Shown piece by piece: positions 19,862-30,113 of a DNA stretch of 64,000 bases (positions are counted from its first letter, which is position 1; every line of letters starts with the position of its first letter). The translations under genes and the position numbers were made by a program. Source of the stretch: Basidiobolus meristosporus CBS 931.73 (Eukaryota > Basidiobolomycota > Basidiobolomycetes > Basidiobolales > Basidiobolaceae); contig MCFE01000212.1 of the NCBI GenBank assembly GCA_002104905.1, positions 1 through 64,000 on the forward strand, given 5' to 3'. The notes below the pieces were generated by a model. That model did not search any database. It saw nothing but the letters and a program-made list of their open reading frames with translations, and was not told the DNA's origin.

Positions 19862-20989
19862 ATGGTGCCAACTCAAAATCAAAACATCCCTTTCGGTTCA
19901 GATTTCACACTTTTTGAGGGCGAGAAATTTGCCAGCAACTTGCGCAGTACCCAACAACATATCAACGACACTTTACAAACCACGAACACTTCAAGCGCCG
20001 AAAACATGGATCAGTTCTATCCAAGCCTGGGTGCGGATTTCACCCTCTTCGATCAGGACATCGAAGTCCCAAAGATGTCTTCTCAAAAAAGCACCGAGCT
20101 CCCTTCGATATCTGAAACGCCTTCCCAGAAAGTTGAACACTCCTTTCCTTCAGTGATCCAAACGCCCCAATTGACTGATATTCCCATAATCTCTCATCCC
20201 CCTTCCAAGGAACCCACCGACACGAACTTCGATTTCATGACCTCTTTCGCCACGCCGTACACACCATACCAATCGGATTTTTCAAACGACACCTCATTGA
20301 TCAGCCCATACACACCGGTATATCCGGTTCTAGATTTCGTTCCCACCCCTTATATTAGCCAAGTGGAGCAGTTCAACTCTAGTCCTGCTCAATCCACACC
20401 TTTCCTAACGCCGCATATCGATTTTGAAAAGGGGAGCTTCCAAACCACTCCAAGCAATTTTCATCCCACACCAATCTCTAAGCAGCCATCCTTCGATTTC
20501 TCACTCTATTGTAAGGATGGCTCTTTCCATGTTGATGATGAGCCATGCGACAATCGCCAGCCAGTATTGGTGGCACCCTTAGAGGAGGTAGCGTCGTATA
20601 ACAGTGGTGACATTAGCCGATTGGACAGACAGCCAGAGGGAGAGGGCCAAGAGAATATATCGCCAAGCCAATCCTCAGAGAATCCACTGCCAGCTTCTCG
20701 ACCAGTAGCCGCCAAGGAAAAGAAGTACGCCTGTGATGTCTGTGGCATGCGATTTGCACGCAAATTCAATTTGAATGTTCATGCTCGTGGCCACGACCCG
20801 AAGTTGGCTAGACCCTTCTGCTGCACACTATGTACCAAGGCATTTGGAAGAAAGCACGATCTAAGTCGACACATGGCAACGGTTCACAACGGTGAACGTC
20901 CATTTAGCTGTGAAACATGCCACAAGAGTTTTTCACGGAAAGACGGACTTCATCGCCACCTGGTGAAGGGTTGCCCTGGTCAGGCGTAA
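19862..20989 (+). CDS. C2H2 zinc-finger transcription factor
   Basis: 375 residues, no intron. The first 280 residues are Ser/Thr/Pro/Asp-rich and lack globular domains. They contain a repeated short motif, 'FGSDFTLFEGE' near residue 12 and 'GADFTLFDQD' about 45 residues later, plus several 'TPYTPY' and 'SPYTPV' blocks that resemble activation or docking segments. Three tandem zinc fingers close the protein from about residue 288: YACDVCGMRFARKFNLNVHARGH, FCCTLCTKAFGRKHDLSRH..H and FSCETCHKSFSRKDGLHRH. The third finger ends in Cys rather than His, making it C2HC. The overall layout, a long disordered N-terminus with fingers at the very end, is common in fungal regulators. The target genes are unknown. 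It converges with HPC2. Confidence 0.88.
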   Translation: MVPTQNQNIPFGSDFTLFEGEKFASNLRSTQQHINDTLQTTNTSSAENMDQFYPSLGADFTLFDQDIEVPKMSSQKSTELPSISETPSQKVEHSFPSVIQTPQLTDIPIISHPPSKEPTDTNFDFMTSFATPYTPYQSDFSNDTSLISPYTPVYPVLDFVPTPYISQVEQFNSSPAQSTPFLTPHIDFEKGSFQTTPSNFHPTPISKQPSFDFSLYCKDGSFHVDDEPCDNRQPVLVAPLEEVASYNSGDISRLDRQPEGEGQENISPSQSSENPLPASRPVAAKEKKYACDVCGMRFARKFNLNVHARGHDPKLARPFCCTLCTKAFGRKHDLSRHMATVHNGERPFSCETCHKSFSRKDGLHRHLVKGCPGQA

Positions 20990-21322
20990 ATTCGGTACTG
21001 CATGAGTAGACTGACAAGTAACATAGTATGTATACACCAACCAACTTAATCGAGGGGCCACGCCGGCCGGTCCTCTGTATTTTTTTCCACTTGTGGGGTT
21101 CATTTTTCTTGTTGAGAGTATTCTTTGGTCGGAGAATTAGCGTTCGTAAACATTTGTACATCTTTCAATGCACCATTTTCTTTGTATCTGTAGCTATCCC
21201 ATCACCGTCATAATCGCATCCACATCCACCACCACCACCACCACCGTCCACACACTCCTCCATATTTTGAATGCGGTCCAAGGGCCAAGCAATGGGGTTT
21301 TATTTAAGTAGATTAAGAACAG
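20990..21322. other. Convergent 3' intergenic region
   Basis: Lies between the stop codons of the zinc-finger gene and the HPC2-like gene. It contains a CACCAC tract at about 21220-21245 and a poly-T/TTG-rich segment. I see no gene. Confidence 0.4.
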
Positions 21323-24300
21323 TCAGCGTGAGAGGAATTTTGGGATGTTTTTCAAAAACATTGATGTAATAATAAAGAGAGGTGAAGTGGCCCAGGGATT
21401 TCTGGACGAATTATCGTTGGCAATGAAGGGAGGGGGGTGATCAAGTTGAGGAGATATGTTCAACTTCAAGACGCTGAAGTAAAGAATGGGGAAAATTACA
21501 AACTGGCCATCTACAGAGGTATGTATATACTTTACACGATCAGATTTCGCAGGTCCATCACCGACGAGGACGGTGTGGTGGGGCGGTTTTCCGACGACGG
21601 GGCTGGGGGATGCAGTTCGGCTGGATGCTCTAAGCGCTTCGTTTGGTTCGTTTCCTGACCGTGACCCGTGACCGTGACCCTGACCCTGACCCTGCGCCAA
21701 CCCCGGTCCCGATCCCAGTCCGGATTCGGGTTTGGGGGTAGAGGAGGAGGTGGTGGTGGTATCCTTGGACTCCCTGGACCGGGAATGATCTTTTCCTTTG
21801 TGGCCGTACTTGGATCCGAGCTGCTTCTGCTGTTCGAGTTTCTCGAGCTGCTCCCGCTTCTTTTGCCGCTTCCTCTTGGCGATCATGGAGTCGACCGCCT
21901 TCTCCTCCTTGCTCTTCTTGTAGTTGTACAGGGACTCCGTGGCCGTCAGCTTCTTCTTCTTCGTCCCCTGACTGCGACGTCGGGTTCCGGAGGAGATCGA
22001 GGAGCTGGAGATGGAGGAGTCGGTGTTGCTCGCGGAGAGGTCGTCGTCCTCGGAGGTGGTGATGTCGTCGTAGTCGACCGCCCCGGGCGTAGAGGTGGTT
22101 GTGGCATGCTTTTGGGTGTGGGTGTGGGTGTGGGTGTAGCTACGGTTGTGGGAGGATTTCTTGGCGACTGGCGGGACCAGATCCTCGTCACTGCTGTCAG
22201 TGTCGCTTAGGAAGGAGGGTCCCATCTCGCTAAGGATCTTGTAGACCTTGCTTCGGGGGTCGTATTTCCCGGCGCCGCTCTTTTTCTTCATCGGGGAGGC
22301 GGGCCGCTTGGAATCGTGCGAGCGAGACTCGGTGGTCGTGGCTTTCTTCTGGCCCTGGGATTCTTCTCGGGTGGCTTCCTTGCTCAGTCGCTTGTCCACC
22401 CGTCTCTTGTATAGACTGTACTCACGGCTGATCTCGTAGGAGGTGGTCCATCCGGGCTCAAAGAACATCAATATCTAGTGGAGGGTCAGTTCCCGGGTGT
22501 CATGGGCTCCATCGAAGCGTCTGTACTCACCTTCTGGTAAACTGCTCTGCGTTGGTTCGTCTCCGAGAGCGGCTTGACCGAGTGGCCCTCTAGTTCGCTG
22601 GGTTGAAGTGGGTTGGATCAGTATCGAAGGGGGGGGGGTCGATCACGAGGTCCGCGACTTACAGTAACTCATTCTTGAGATTCGTGATCTCCATTTCGCA
22701 CTTGACTACTTGGTACAGTCCGTGCCTCAAATCCTCGTTCCACCGGAATTTCTTCATTTTGTCTGGTCGTCGAAGAAGTCAGCTTTCTTAGATCCCGTGG
22801 TGGTGGTGGTGGTGGTGGTGGGGCGTGTTGGCCACTTACCTTCGCTGGACAGCAGGCTTCCGTCTTCGGCGGTGGAGTTCGTGGACAGGTCCAGTTTGGA
22901 GTTAGGGGTGAGCGCCTCCTCCGGTTCCCTCTTGACCGTGCTTTCGCTTGGCTGGATAGAGATGGGCGTGAGAAGAGAGTAGTGGATTCGTCTCGGTTTC
23001 CTACAAACCTCGGTGTTGGGCTCTCCGATTACTTCGCCGTCGGCTGAATGGTCGGTTAGAATGGTCGGTTGGAGGGGTGAACGATCTAATGGTGGAATTA
23101 CCCAGTCGCTTTCTCGTCTCTTCGTGCTGGTCCATCATCTGCTTCATCTGGGCTTTCACTTTCTCTCCGAAATCGTCAAAGAGCTCCTCGAACTGGGTCT
23201 CCTGAACCCTCAGCCTCTCCTGGAGCATGATCTTCGTGGACAATTTCTAGGGAATGATCGGTCTGGTCAGCCGATGCCAAGGCCCCGTACACCACCGGGG
23301 TCCACTTACCTTCAAGGTGAACTTGTTGTAGGGTAGGATCGAGGTGAGATGTAGAACCAGGTCATCGTCGGGGGACTTCGCTCCAGTCGCGAGCATATAT
23401 GCGTTGGCTATGCGGGTAAGGACGGGCCTCAACGCGGGTGGGAATTTCGCCTTGTTCTCAAAGCTCTCTGGATTGGGGCCAGTGTAAGTCTCATGCTTCG
23501 CAATGATCCGCTGCCTACTACGCTGCCTACTAACCTTTGGCCGTGGCCTCTCTGAGCTCGGTCATCAACGTCTCGATGGAAGACGGTAGCGGCGGCTGCG
23601 AAAGAAAACGTGCATTAGCGTGACTCAGTGACGGGGTACCGAGTCGGTCATACCAGAGAGCCGGGCTTCTTCTTCTTCTTGTCATGCGAATACTTGTGGT
23701 GCTTGCTGGACTTCTCGTCTTTCTTGCTCTTGGGACGGTCTTCTCTGCTAGATTTATACTCGCCCGACTGTTTCGCTTTCTGGTGGTCGGAGTGCTTCTT
23801 GGAAATCCCTACAGATGCAATCACATGAGTGGACGACGCATTGCGGCCCCGATGATTTGATCGCACACCCACCCGACTTGGTAGGCGTATCCGCAAAGCT
23901 GTCCAACGAGCTGTCGTCGTCTAACCAGGGGCGCTTCTTCGGATCCGCCTCGTTGGGTTGCTTCTTGGGGTTGGCCTTTTCTTTGGGCTGGTTCTCCTTC
24001 CTGGCCGATTCTGTGTCGCTGGTGTTCGTCTTGGCGCCGCTCTTGGCCTTCTTGGATTTCTTGCGAGGGCCGGAGCTCTCGAATGCGTCCGAAGAGTTTC
24101 TACGAGGGTCAAGATAAAATGGTTCAGTAAGTCGCGCTCCACCGAACCCGTAGGGAACACTCCACGTACATGTCGTCGTAGATGCTCTGCATCTCGAGGG
24201 GCCCCTTGTAAACGAAGAATCCGTCCTGCTTTGGTTTCGTCAGGCCCAAGCCGCTGATGAACAACTCGCTGTCGTCGATGAAGGGGTCGTTCACGTCGTA

Positions 24301-24892
24301 GTCCTCCACTTCGAAGCGACGTCGTCTCCGTTTCTTCTGGTGGGGGGAAATGGGGTGGTGTGAGCATACACGAACAACGGTCCGAAAACAAAGTGGCGAA
24401 GAAAAGCGCATAGATCGCTCGGCGAGCGGGCATAGGGCCGGCTCAACCCGAGCAACACTACGCGTTGCACTAGTCGTGTGTTTACGTGGGAAGACTTCGC
24501 CTCCGCGCTTTTGGTTTGGGTGAACAATCACTTACCGGAATCTCTTCGGTCTCGGTCTCTTTCTCATCCTCGGGTTTTGCCTCGCCCTCGTCCAGCTCCT
24601 CTCCGTCTTCCTCCTCCCCGTAGCGTGCTGCGTTGGCCAGGATTCTATCGAAAAATGGATCGTTCCCGAACTCGTATGAATCCAGACCGAGATCGGTGGC
24701 CGGCCGGGAGGCATCCTCCGACTGGGCTGGTTTGGTGAGAGCCTTTTCTGTGGCGTGTTTCAAGAGCTCTGCGTACGACACGATGGGTGTGTCTTTGAGA
24801 GAGACTTCGATACGTATGGTGGAAGGATTGCTGGGTGCTTCGACGAGTGGGCCTGGTTCAGGGTTGTTCATTATGGAGAGCATAAACTTCAA
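21323..24892 (-). CDS. HPC2: HPC2/ubinuclein-like subunit of the HIR histone chaperone, 12 exons
   Basis: I reconstruct exons 24892-24536, 24336-24170, 24099-23873, 23808-23654, 23595-23535, 23467-23310, 23246-23102, 23043-23009, 22951-22840, 22762-22663, 22597-22531 and 22474-21323. All phases agree and give about 911 residues. Exon 2 holds the HPC2-related domain (HRD): 'FEVEDYDVNDPFIDDSEL' then 'GFFVYKGPLE', the segment that binds HIRA. Exons 5-7 give the ubinuclein middle helices ('LPPLPSSIETLMTEL', 'LTSILPYNKFTLKKLSTKI'), and exons 10-12 the conserved 'KFRWNEDLRHGLYQVV' to 'FFEPGWTTSYEISREY'. By family knowledge the HIR complex deposits H3.3-type histones independently of replication. 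The last exon is low-complexity (Ser, Lys, a His-Thr run, Gly-Gln repeats), and its true end could be earlier if another intron was missed. Confidence 0.9.
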
Positions 24893-25626
24893 CTAGATGG
24901 TGGAAAGTATAGGGTTTCACGTGAAGGGGTGGACAGTCTCTAGCCACTTGTGGGGACAGAGTTTCGATGACCTATATGTGTGATGGGGAACAAAATGGTA
25001 CCAAAGGAGTGGTGGATATATTAAGAATAGAAGGAGGGGTCGTTGTGCAAGTCTTAAAAAAAAGAATATATTTCAAATTGAGATAGGATTTTGCGTCTGG
25101 TGAACGACACATGTACAGACCTCAAAAAAATCGCACATGACAACACTACTCCACCATCCAACAATATGAACATGTTCAATGTCATTGATGCGGTTGACGT
25201 GGGTGGGGGTCCGGGTCATGGCCACTGTCACTATAATGGTCGTGGTCAGCGTCAAGATCAGGATTAGGGTTCTGGTTGTGGTTGTGGCTATGGGTATGGG
25301 TATGGATGGATTAAGGGTTAGGGTTAGGGTTGGAGTTGGGGTTGAAGGTTGCAGACAGGGGAAGATGATGCTCAAACAAAGTTTACCTTATCAATGATGA
25401 GGAGAATTGAGGCAGGAGCAACCTATTCCGATGAGGAGATTACTGCATGACAATCTTATTCCAACTCTAGTAACCTTTACCTAGACATGTAGGCTCAATG
25501 CATGCATATCCATCCTATTTATATCTAGTGTTTCTCCCCTTGTTTTGGTCGCTTATTTAATCCTTCCAACGTCTCTTCCCTACGCAGCCCTTCCCAACCT
25601 CACGAACTATCTGAATCCTTCTCGAT
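24893..25626. other. Divergent intergenic region between HPC2 and tetraspanin genes
   Basis: No gene is visible. The middle part (about 25190-25350) is GT/GGGT-rich with telomere-like units (see next entry). The right part is the likely tetraspanin promoter. Confidence 0.4.
25195..25350 (+). repeat. Degenerate GGGT-rich microsatellite with TTAGGG units
   Basis: Imperfect hexamer-scale repeats (GGGTAT, GGTTGT, GGTCGT) end in consecutive TTAGGG units at about 25314-25331 ('taagggttagggttagggtt'). Only about three perfect telomeric units are present, so this is a short interstitial tract or a plain microsatellite and not a chromosome end. Confidence 0.6.
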
Positions 25627-26654
25627 ATGGCCGAGTATAACTCTTGGCAAAGTGGGGACGACGCTCTGAAAGTGTATCCCCAGCTCCAGAGTAGTCTCGC
25701 CAAGAGGAATTCCAGAGCCAGTTCGCATGTCCATAGATACTCCTTGCCAGCGGACGAATTCGATGGCTTGAAAAAACCGAAGCACTGGACCAGGTTCAAG
25801 TGGACCCTGCTATTCGCTAATACTTTGGTAAGTCCAACGCTCTGATCAACCCTGACGAGGCCTTAACCTTCGTTGATATCGACAGTTGATCTCGATTGGT
25901 ATCTGCAGCTTGATACTCAGTATCTTGACCTGGTTCAAACGTAAGTCGATTGACCACCTATGCTTGCTGTTGGGGGAATTCTGACCTTGAGTAGTGTACC
26001 TGCGGGCGGAAGTGATTTTAGTGATATCGGGAAGTTACGTGATATGTACGGCACCTCTCTTTCTCTCACTCCACGTACATCCGTACTGATCCCATTCTCC
26101 CCAGTGGTCACTACCGTGAGCAGCTGCACGATAGCCATCGGAATACTGGGCTACCTGGGAATCTTCTTCAACAACCGCCGGCTTCTCACATTCTACTGCG
26201 TATTCCTGTGGCCATTAATGGCGGGGATTGCCTCGGTGGGATATGTTGCCTACAGACGGCAGCTGTGGAATCTTGAGGCCAAGCTGCAGTCTCAGTGGCG
26301 TGGCCTCACCAACGCTGAGCGGCAGCGGGTCCAAAGTAACGTAAGTGCATTCTCTAGCTATCCTGGCCACCACGGTGAAACTCACCATCCGCTTCACAGC
26401 TACATTGCTGTGGCTACCTGGACAAAAACCATTTCCCGGCCTACACCAACAAATGCTTTCCCCGCACCACGTTGCCCGGGTGTCGGGGGAAGCTGCAACG
26501 GTTCATGGCCAGCGGTCTGAAGATCACCTACATCACTGCATTCGCCGTGCTGCCTGGCCATCTGTTGGTGATATTTGCTGGGTTGCTCTGTTCGAATCAT
26601 ATCACAAACAAATTCGCCTCTGATCCACCACCCAAACTTCACTATCAGGAGTAA
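25627..26654 (+). CDS. Tetraspanin, five exons
   Basis: Exons 25627-25827, 25886-25940, 25995-26045, 26105-26340 and 26400-26654 give 265 residues. Four membrane segments are visible: TM1 'WTLLFANTLLISIGICSLIL', TM2 'VSSCTIAIGILGYLGIFF', TM3 'FYCVFLWPLMAGIASVGYVAY' and TM4 'TYITAFAVLPGHLLVIFAGL'. The large outer loop between TM3 and TM4 carries the tetraspanin CCG signature ('LHCCGYLDKN') and 'LPGC', and it is interrupted by intron 4 just before CCG. Fungal tetraspanins (Pls1, Tsp2, Tsp3) organise membrane domains, and Pls1 is needed for penetration structures; I cannot assign the subgroup. The third intron donor is the least certain: GTACGG keeps the frame and TM2 intact, and GTTACG would also work. 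Confidence 0.85.
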
Positions 26655-26875
26655 TCCCACACCACATCCCACACCACATCCACACCTCATCCTACACCAC
26701 ATCCACCACATCCCATCCCATCATGCCATTCACGTGCCTCCCTTTCTGTGGATTTTGCCTGCCTGACTTATAATCTACCGATTAATTGATCGGTTGGGCC
26801 CTGACACATCAATCGAATATAAATGAATCCCCTTCAGGTCAACGCCAGCCCTAGCGCCTTGGCTTCAGTCCAACC

Positions 26876-27858
26876 ATGTCCGAGTACAAAGCGATCAAAA
26901 GCAACAAGCTGAGCTTCAAGGGAGATCCGGAGAAGAAGTAAGGAGGCGCAGCACATCCCCTCAACCCCTCAACCCGTCTCCCCCTAACCACTCCTCCTGT
27001 TATTGGTAGGAAAAAAAAGAAGAGAAAGAACAAGGAGGTGGAGGAAGAGATCGAGAGCACCACCAACGATTCCGGTAACTATTCTCTGACCACTGACCGA
27101 CCTCCAAAGAGCACTCGGGTTTCGCTCCCCTTTCTGACCTTCCGTTGTAGGCTGGGTTTTCGTCGACAAACTGGACGAATTGGTGGGCCCCATATTTATT
27201 CTGTTCAACGGCGAGCCTGTACGTTGTCTTCGGACGAACGACCGCGAGGAGATCCTTTCCCAACCACAAGAGCAGCCTATAGCGGAGATCGAGCCTGACC
27301 AGGTGCACCAGGTGTTCGTAGGACGTCGGGTGCCTGGCTCGGACGCGTTCACCTTCAAATCTTCCGCAGGGAAGTACCTCTCCTGCGACAAAGTGGGGGT
27401 TCTCAGTATCGACTCCGAAGCGGTAGGCCCTCAGGAAAACTGGACGCCCATTCTTCGGGACGACGGGATCTCCTTCCAGAACGTGCACGGGAAGTACCTT
27501 TCCATCGAAGAGGCCGGGGGAAAGCTACGTGGGGATTCGGAGGAGATCCGATTCTGCGAGGTCTTCCGAGTCAAGTGTCAGGCTTCCGCCCGGAAGAAGG
27601 TCAAGACCAAGGAGAAGGGGGTTCAGAACTCCACGGAAGCCGAATATCACAACATGTAAGTCGAGTCGTGACCGCCCGGTCTCCTTTTGCCTGGCTAACA
27701 CTTCCTGCAGTCGTAGATTCCAGAGTTGGGGGCTTGGCCGTGTGGTCCTCTCCAAGGAGGATAAGAGCGAGCTCAAGAAGGCCAAGAAGGAGGGGAACTT
27801 CTCGGAGACACTTCTGGATAGACGCTCGAAGTTGAAATCGGATCGGTATTGCAAGTAG
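26876..27858 (+). CDS. FRG1: FRG1 homologue, four exons
   Basis: Exons 26876-26937, 27010-27074, 27151-27655 and 27711-27858 join to 259 residues, against 258 for human FRG1. The N-terminus 'MSEYKAIKSNKLSFKG' is followed by a lysine-rich nuclear localisation stretch (exon 2). A single fascin-like beta-trefoil follows, with repeats such as 'FTFKSSAGKYLSCDKVGVL' and 'ISFQNVHGKYLSIEEAGG'. The C-terminus 'FSETLLDRRSKLKSDRYCK' matches the hallmark FRG1 ending. The family is nuclear and nucleolar, RNA-binding, spliceosome-associated and also reported to bundle actin. It lies 220 bp downstream of the tetraspanin gene on the same strand. Introns are 55-76 bp. Confidence 0.95.
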
Positions 27859-28163
27859 GCTTCTTTCGAAATTGTACAATAAATTGGCGGTGGTAATGTC
27901 TGTGGGCTTGAGTCGCGCTAGATAGTTTTGTTTTGCGTAACACTGAAGGCGCATACTGTTGAATTGGTTGGAATGGTAGAGACCACTTGATAAACACGAC
28001 AAGCGTTGGATCTGCTAAGAGGTTGGACAATGTCAGGCCGCAGGTTACAAAGAGCGGCCAGGAGTCCGACTACAAACTAACACAGAGGGGATGTGTTTGC
28101 ACTTGCAAAGAGAGAAGTGCCACAGGAGAAACCTGTATCGTCGAGATAAGCTGGCGAATGTCA

Positions 28164-28690
28164 TTACACGCCCAATAACTGCGACCATTTGTCAAGCAAC
28201 TGTAAAGACACCCACTTGTCGCCATGCGCGATCACGGTTACCGGTCCCTTCACCTCCAACAATTTCGCTTCTCGTCGATGCACAATCGCGAGTAAGGCGC
28301 CGCAAGAAGGCTCGACGAGGATGTTGTGATCATTGAGAAACCATTTGCAAGCATTCAAGGCCTCCGCATTGGTCACAAAATAGGAGGTGACTTTACCAGA
28401 ATGCGCAACCGCAAGTTCCCACACTCCCTGGGCAACATACTGGCAGCCTAGGGTACCGGCCCTGGTACTCACCTCATCGAGAACTGTATGTCTGTAGGCA
28501 AGCGTAGATGCATGAAAGCATGCGGCGCCAACCGTCTCCGCCGCCGATACTGGGACATTGGCCCGGCCGAGGGACTTGAACCCCAGCAGGGCACCCCCCA
28601 GAGACTGGCCCCGCCCACAGAGCAGATGATTGCTCCCGGTTTGGTATAGCTGCTCTGGATGGCGATTTCCTAAAGAGATGGGCATAAGCT
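28164..28690 (-). pseudogene. L-serine/threonine dehydratase, truncated and frameshifted
   Basis: The C-terminal half of a PLP-dependent serine dehydratase (SDS/Cha1 family). Clear blocks are 'GRANVPVSAAETVGAACF', 'HTVLDEVSTRAGTLGCQYVA' and 'HNILVEPSCGALLAIV'. Just upstream, the block 'KPGAIICSVGGASLWGV' reads in a different frame, so a frameshift lies near 28590. The first half of the enzyme, including the PLP lysine, is absent before about 28690. The late 'CGGSN' PLP-contact motif is also replaced by an unrelated 'AHGDKWVS'. The remnant ends exactly where the AT-rich repeat zone begins, so the gene was probably broken at the island boundary. FRG1 converges on it. Confidence 0.85.
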
Positions 28691-29217
28691 CCAAAATGGG
28701 GAGCAACCGGCGAGGGATAATCTCGCCCTAATTATTCTGGTATTTCCCTCCCGAATTCCAAGGTGGTTCCGATTACCAACAGTGTAGTGGGGAATAGTAA
28801 GCCAACGCCTGGTTTGTTGGGTCCCATTTTGTGCTTCGGATTACAGTGTCCAGCCTGGTTGCTGGATGTTCTTCAACTGCAATAGGTGGATGCAAGTGGG
28901 GGGGGGAAATAACATCCAGGATTGATCTCAAGTGAAAATTCCCTAACCTGGCCAGTTTTGTGTTGCTGCAATTTCTAGTCTGTGCCACCCTAATGTGGTC
29001 TTCCCATTTACTAACTTTGAAGTGATATGTCTAGCAAGATTTGTGTATGAAAGTACCTGCAATTTCACTTGTCCTGTCCCTGCACACATTAACTCCATTA
29101 ACAGCCTATATACTCTCAGCACATTGGGCCAGGTAAAGTAGAGAATTTGTAAATATGTAGCAGCCAAGACTCAGACTCTATTTGGTGCTTGCAAAATAGC
29201 CACTTAAATCCTGCTGC
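28691..29217. other. Transition zone without a supported gene
   Basis: Base composition falls from the GC-richer island to AT-rich repeat sequence. A minus-strand frame at 29167-28943 has no recognisable domain. I see no element ends here. Confidence 0.4.
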
Positions 29218-29345
29218 TGTTGTAAAAGTTTGTAATTCAACCTAAATACCTACCTAACTTGTTCACTTTAGATTGTTACCTTCAAATCCTAGAGAATACT
29301 AACCAAACTCCTTGTTGGGATTTGCTTAGAATATTCTCACCAAAG
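29218..29345 (+). repeat. Copia A-family LTR, 5' fragment
   Basis: Starts TGTTGTAAAAGTTTG and follows the first 125 bp or so of the family LTR in plus orientation to 'attctcaccaaagca', then stops. The next piece (29349 on) is LTR sequence in the opposite orientation, showing nested or rearranged copies. Confidence 0.7.
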
Positions 29346-29348
29346 CAT

Positions 29349-30113
29349 TGTTGTCAGAGTCTTGGAGATATTGGAAGTGATTTGGGAGGACATGTAGATT
29401 ATGTGGTTTTCACTTAATGATTAGTGAAGAATTTTTGTCTTGGATACAGTTTCTTAGCAGCTGAACATGACTGGTAGGTGTCTTCTAATGCCTTCCAGGC
29501 ATTCTTTGCTGTTTTTGCTCTTGAGCATTGAATTAGCAATTTGTACTTAACATTAAGGCAAATGCAATTAAAGGCACTTTGTTCTTTCTTCTGGCACTTT
29601 AAGGCTTCCTCTCCTACATTTTTTGGAGGGCATCCTTCTCCCATGACAATATCCCAAGGGCCTCTTTCTTGTAGCAGCATCTTCACCTCCGCCTTCCACA
29701 CTTGGTAGTTAGATCCATCCAACTTTTCAGCAGAGGGAAAAATTCCAGTAATGGCAGTAGTAGACATTGCAGAGAGTGATAGCTTGGGGCTCATAACCTG
29801 TTGTAAGAATCTTGGAGTTATTAGAAGTAACTTGGGAGAACAAGTAGATTTTGTGGCTTTTACTTAATGATCTATTGAATGTAAAAGTAGTATTTATACT
29901 TTTACATGGTCTTGGCATAACAAACATGTAAAATAGGCTTAGAAAGGTCCTAAGAACATGTGTGCAAAGTTTGGGGCTGTTTGGACAGCTTATCTAACTT
30001 TCATGTTCTGGGTAAATATTCTAAGCAAATCCCAACAAGGGATTTGGTCAGTATTCTCTAGGATTTGAAGGTAATGATCTTAGTGACTTAGTTAGGTGAA
30101 TATTCAGTTCAGT
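29349..30113 (-). mobile_element. Copia A-family relic: LTR end, gag fragment, 5' LTR
   Basis: Minus orientation. LTR 29799-30113 lacks its outermost end. The primer site GGTTATGAGCCC (29787-29798 on the minus strand) follows directly. A gag fragment (29794-29414, 'ITGIFPSAEKLDGSNY' to 'SAAKKLYPRQKFF') is next. Only the end of an LTR (29424-29349) remains on the left. All of pol is missing, so the copy is a large internal deletion. Confidence 0.75.

Noticed and set aside
21668-22210. Long plus-strand open frame rich in Gly, Val and Leu
   Set aside because: It is the complement of the low-complexity last exon of the HPC2-like gene, and its composition is a shadow of the Ser/Lys/His-coded sequence.
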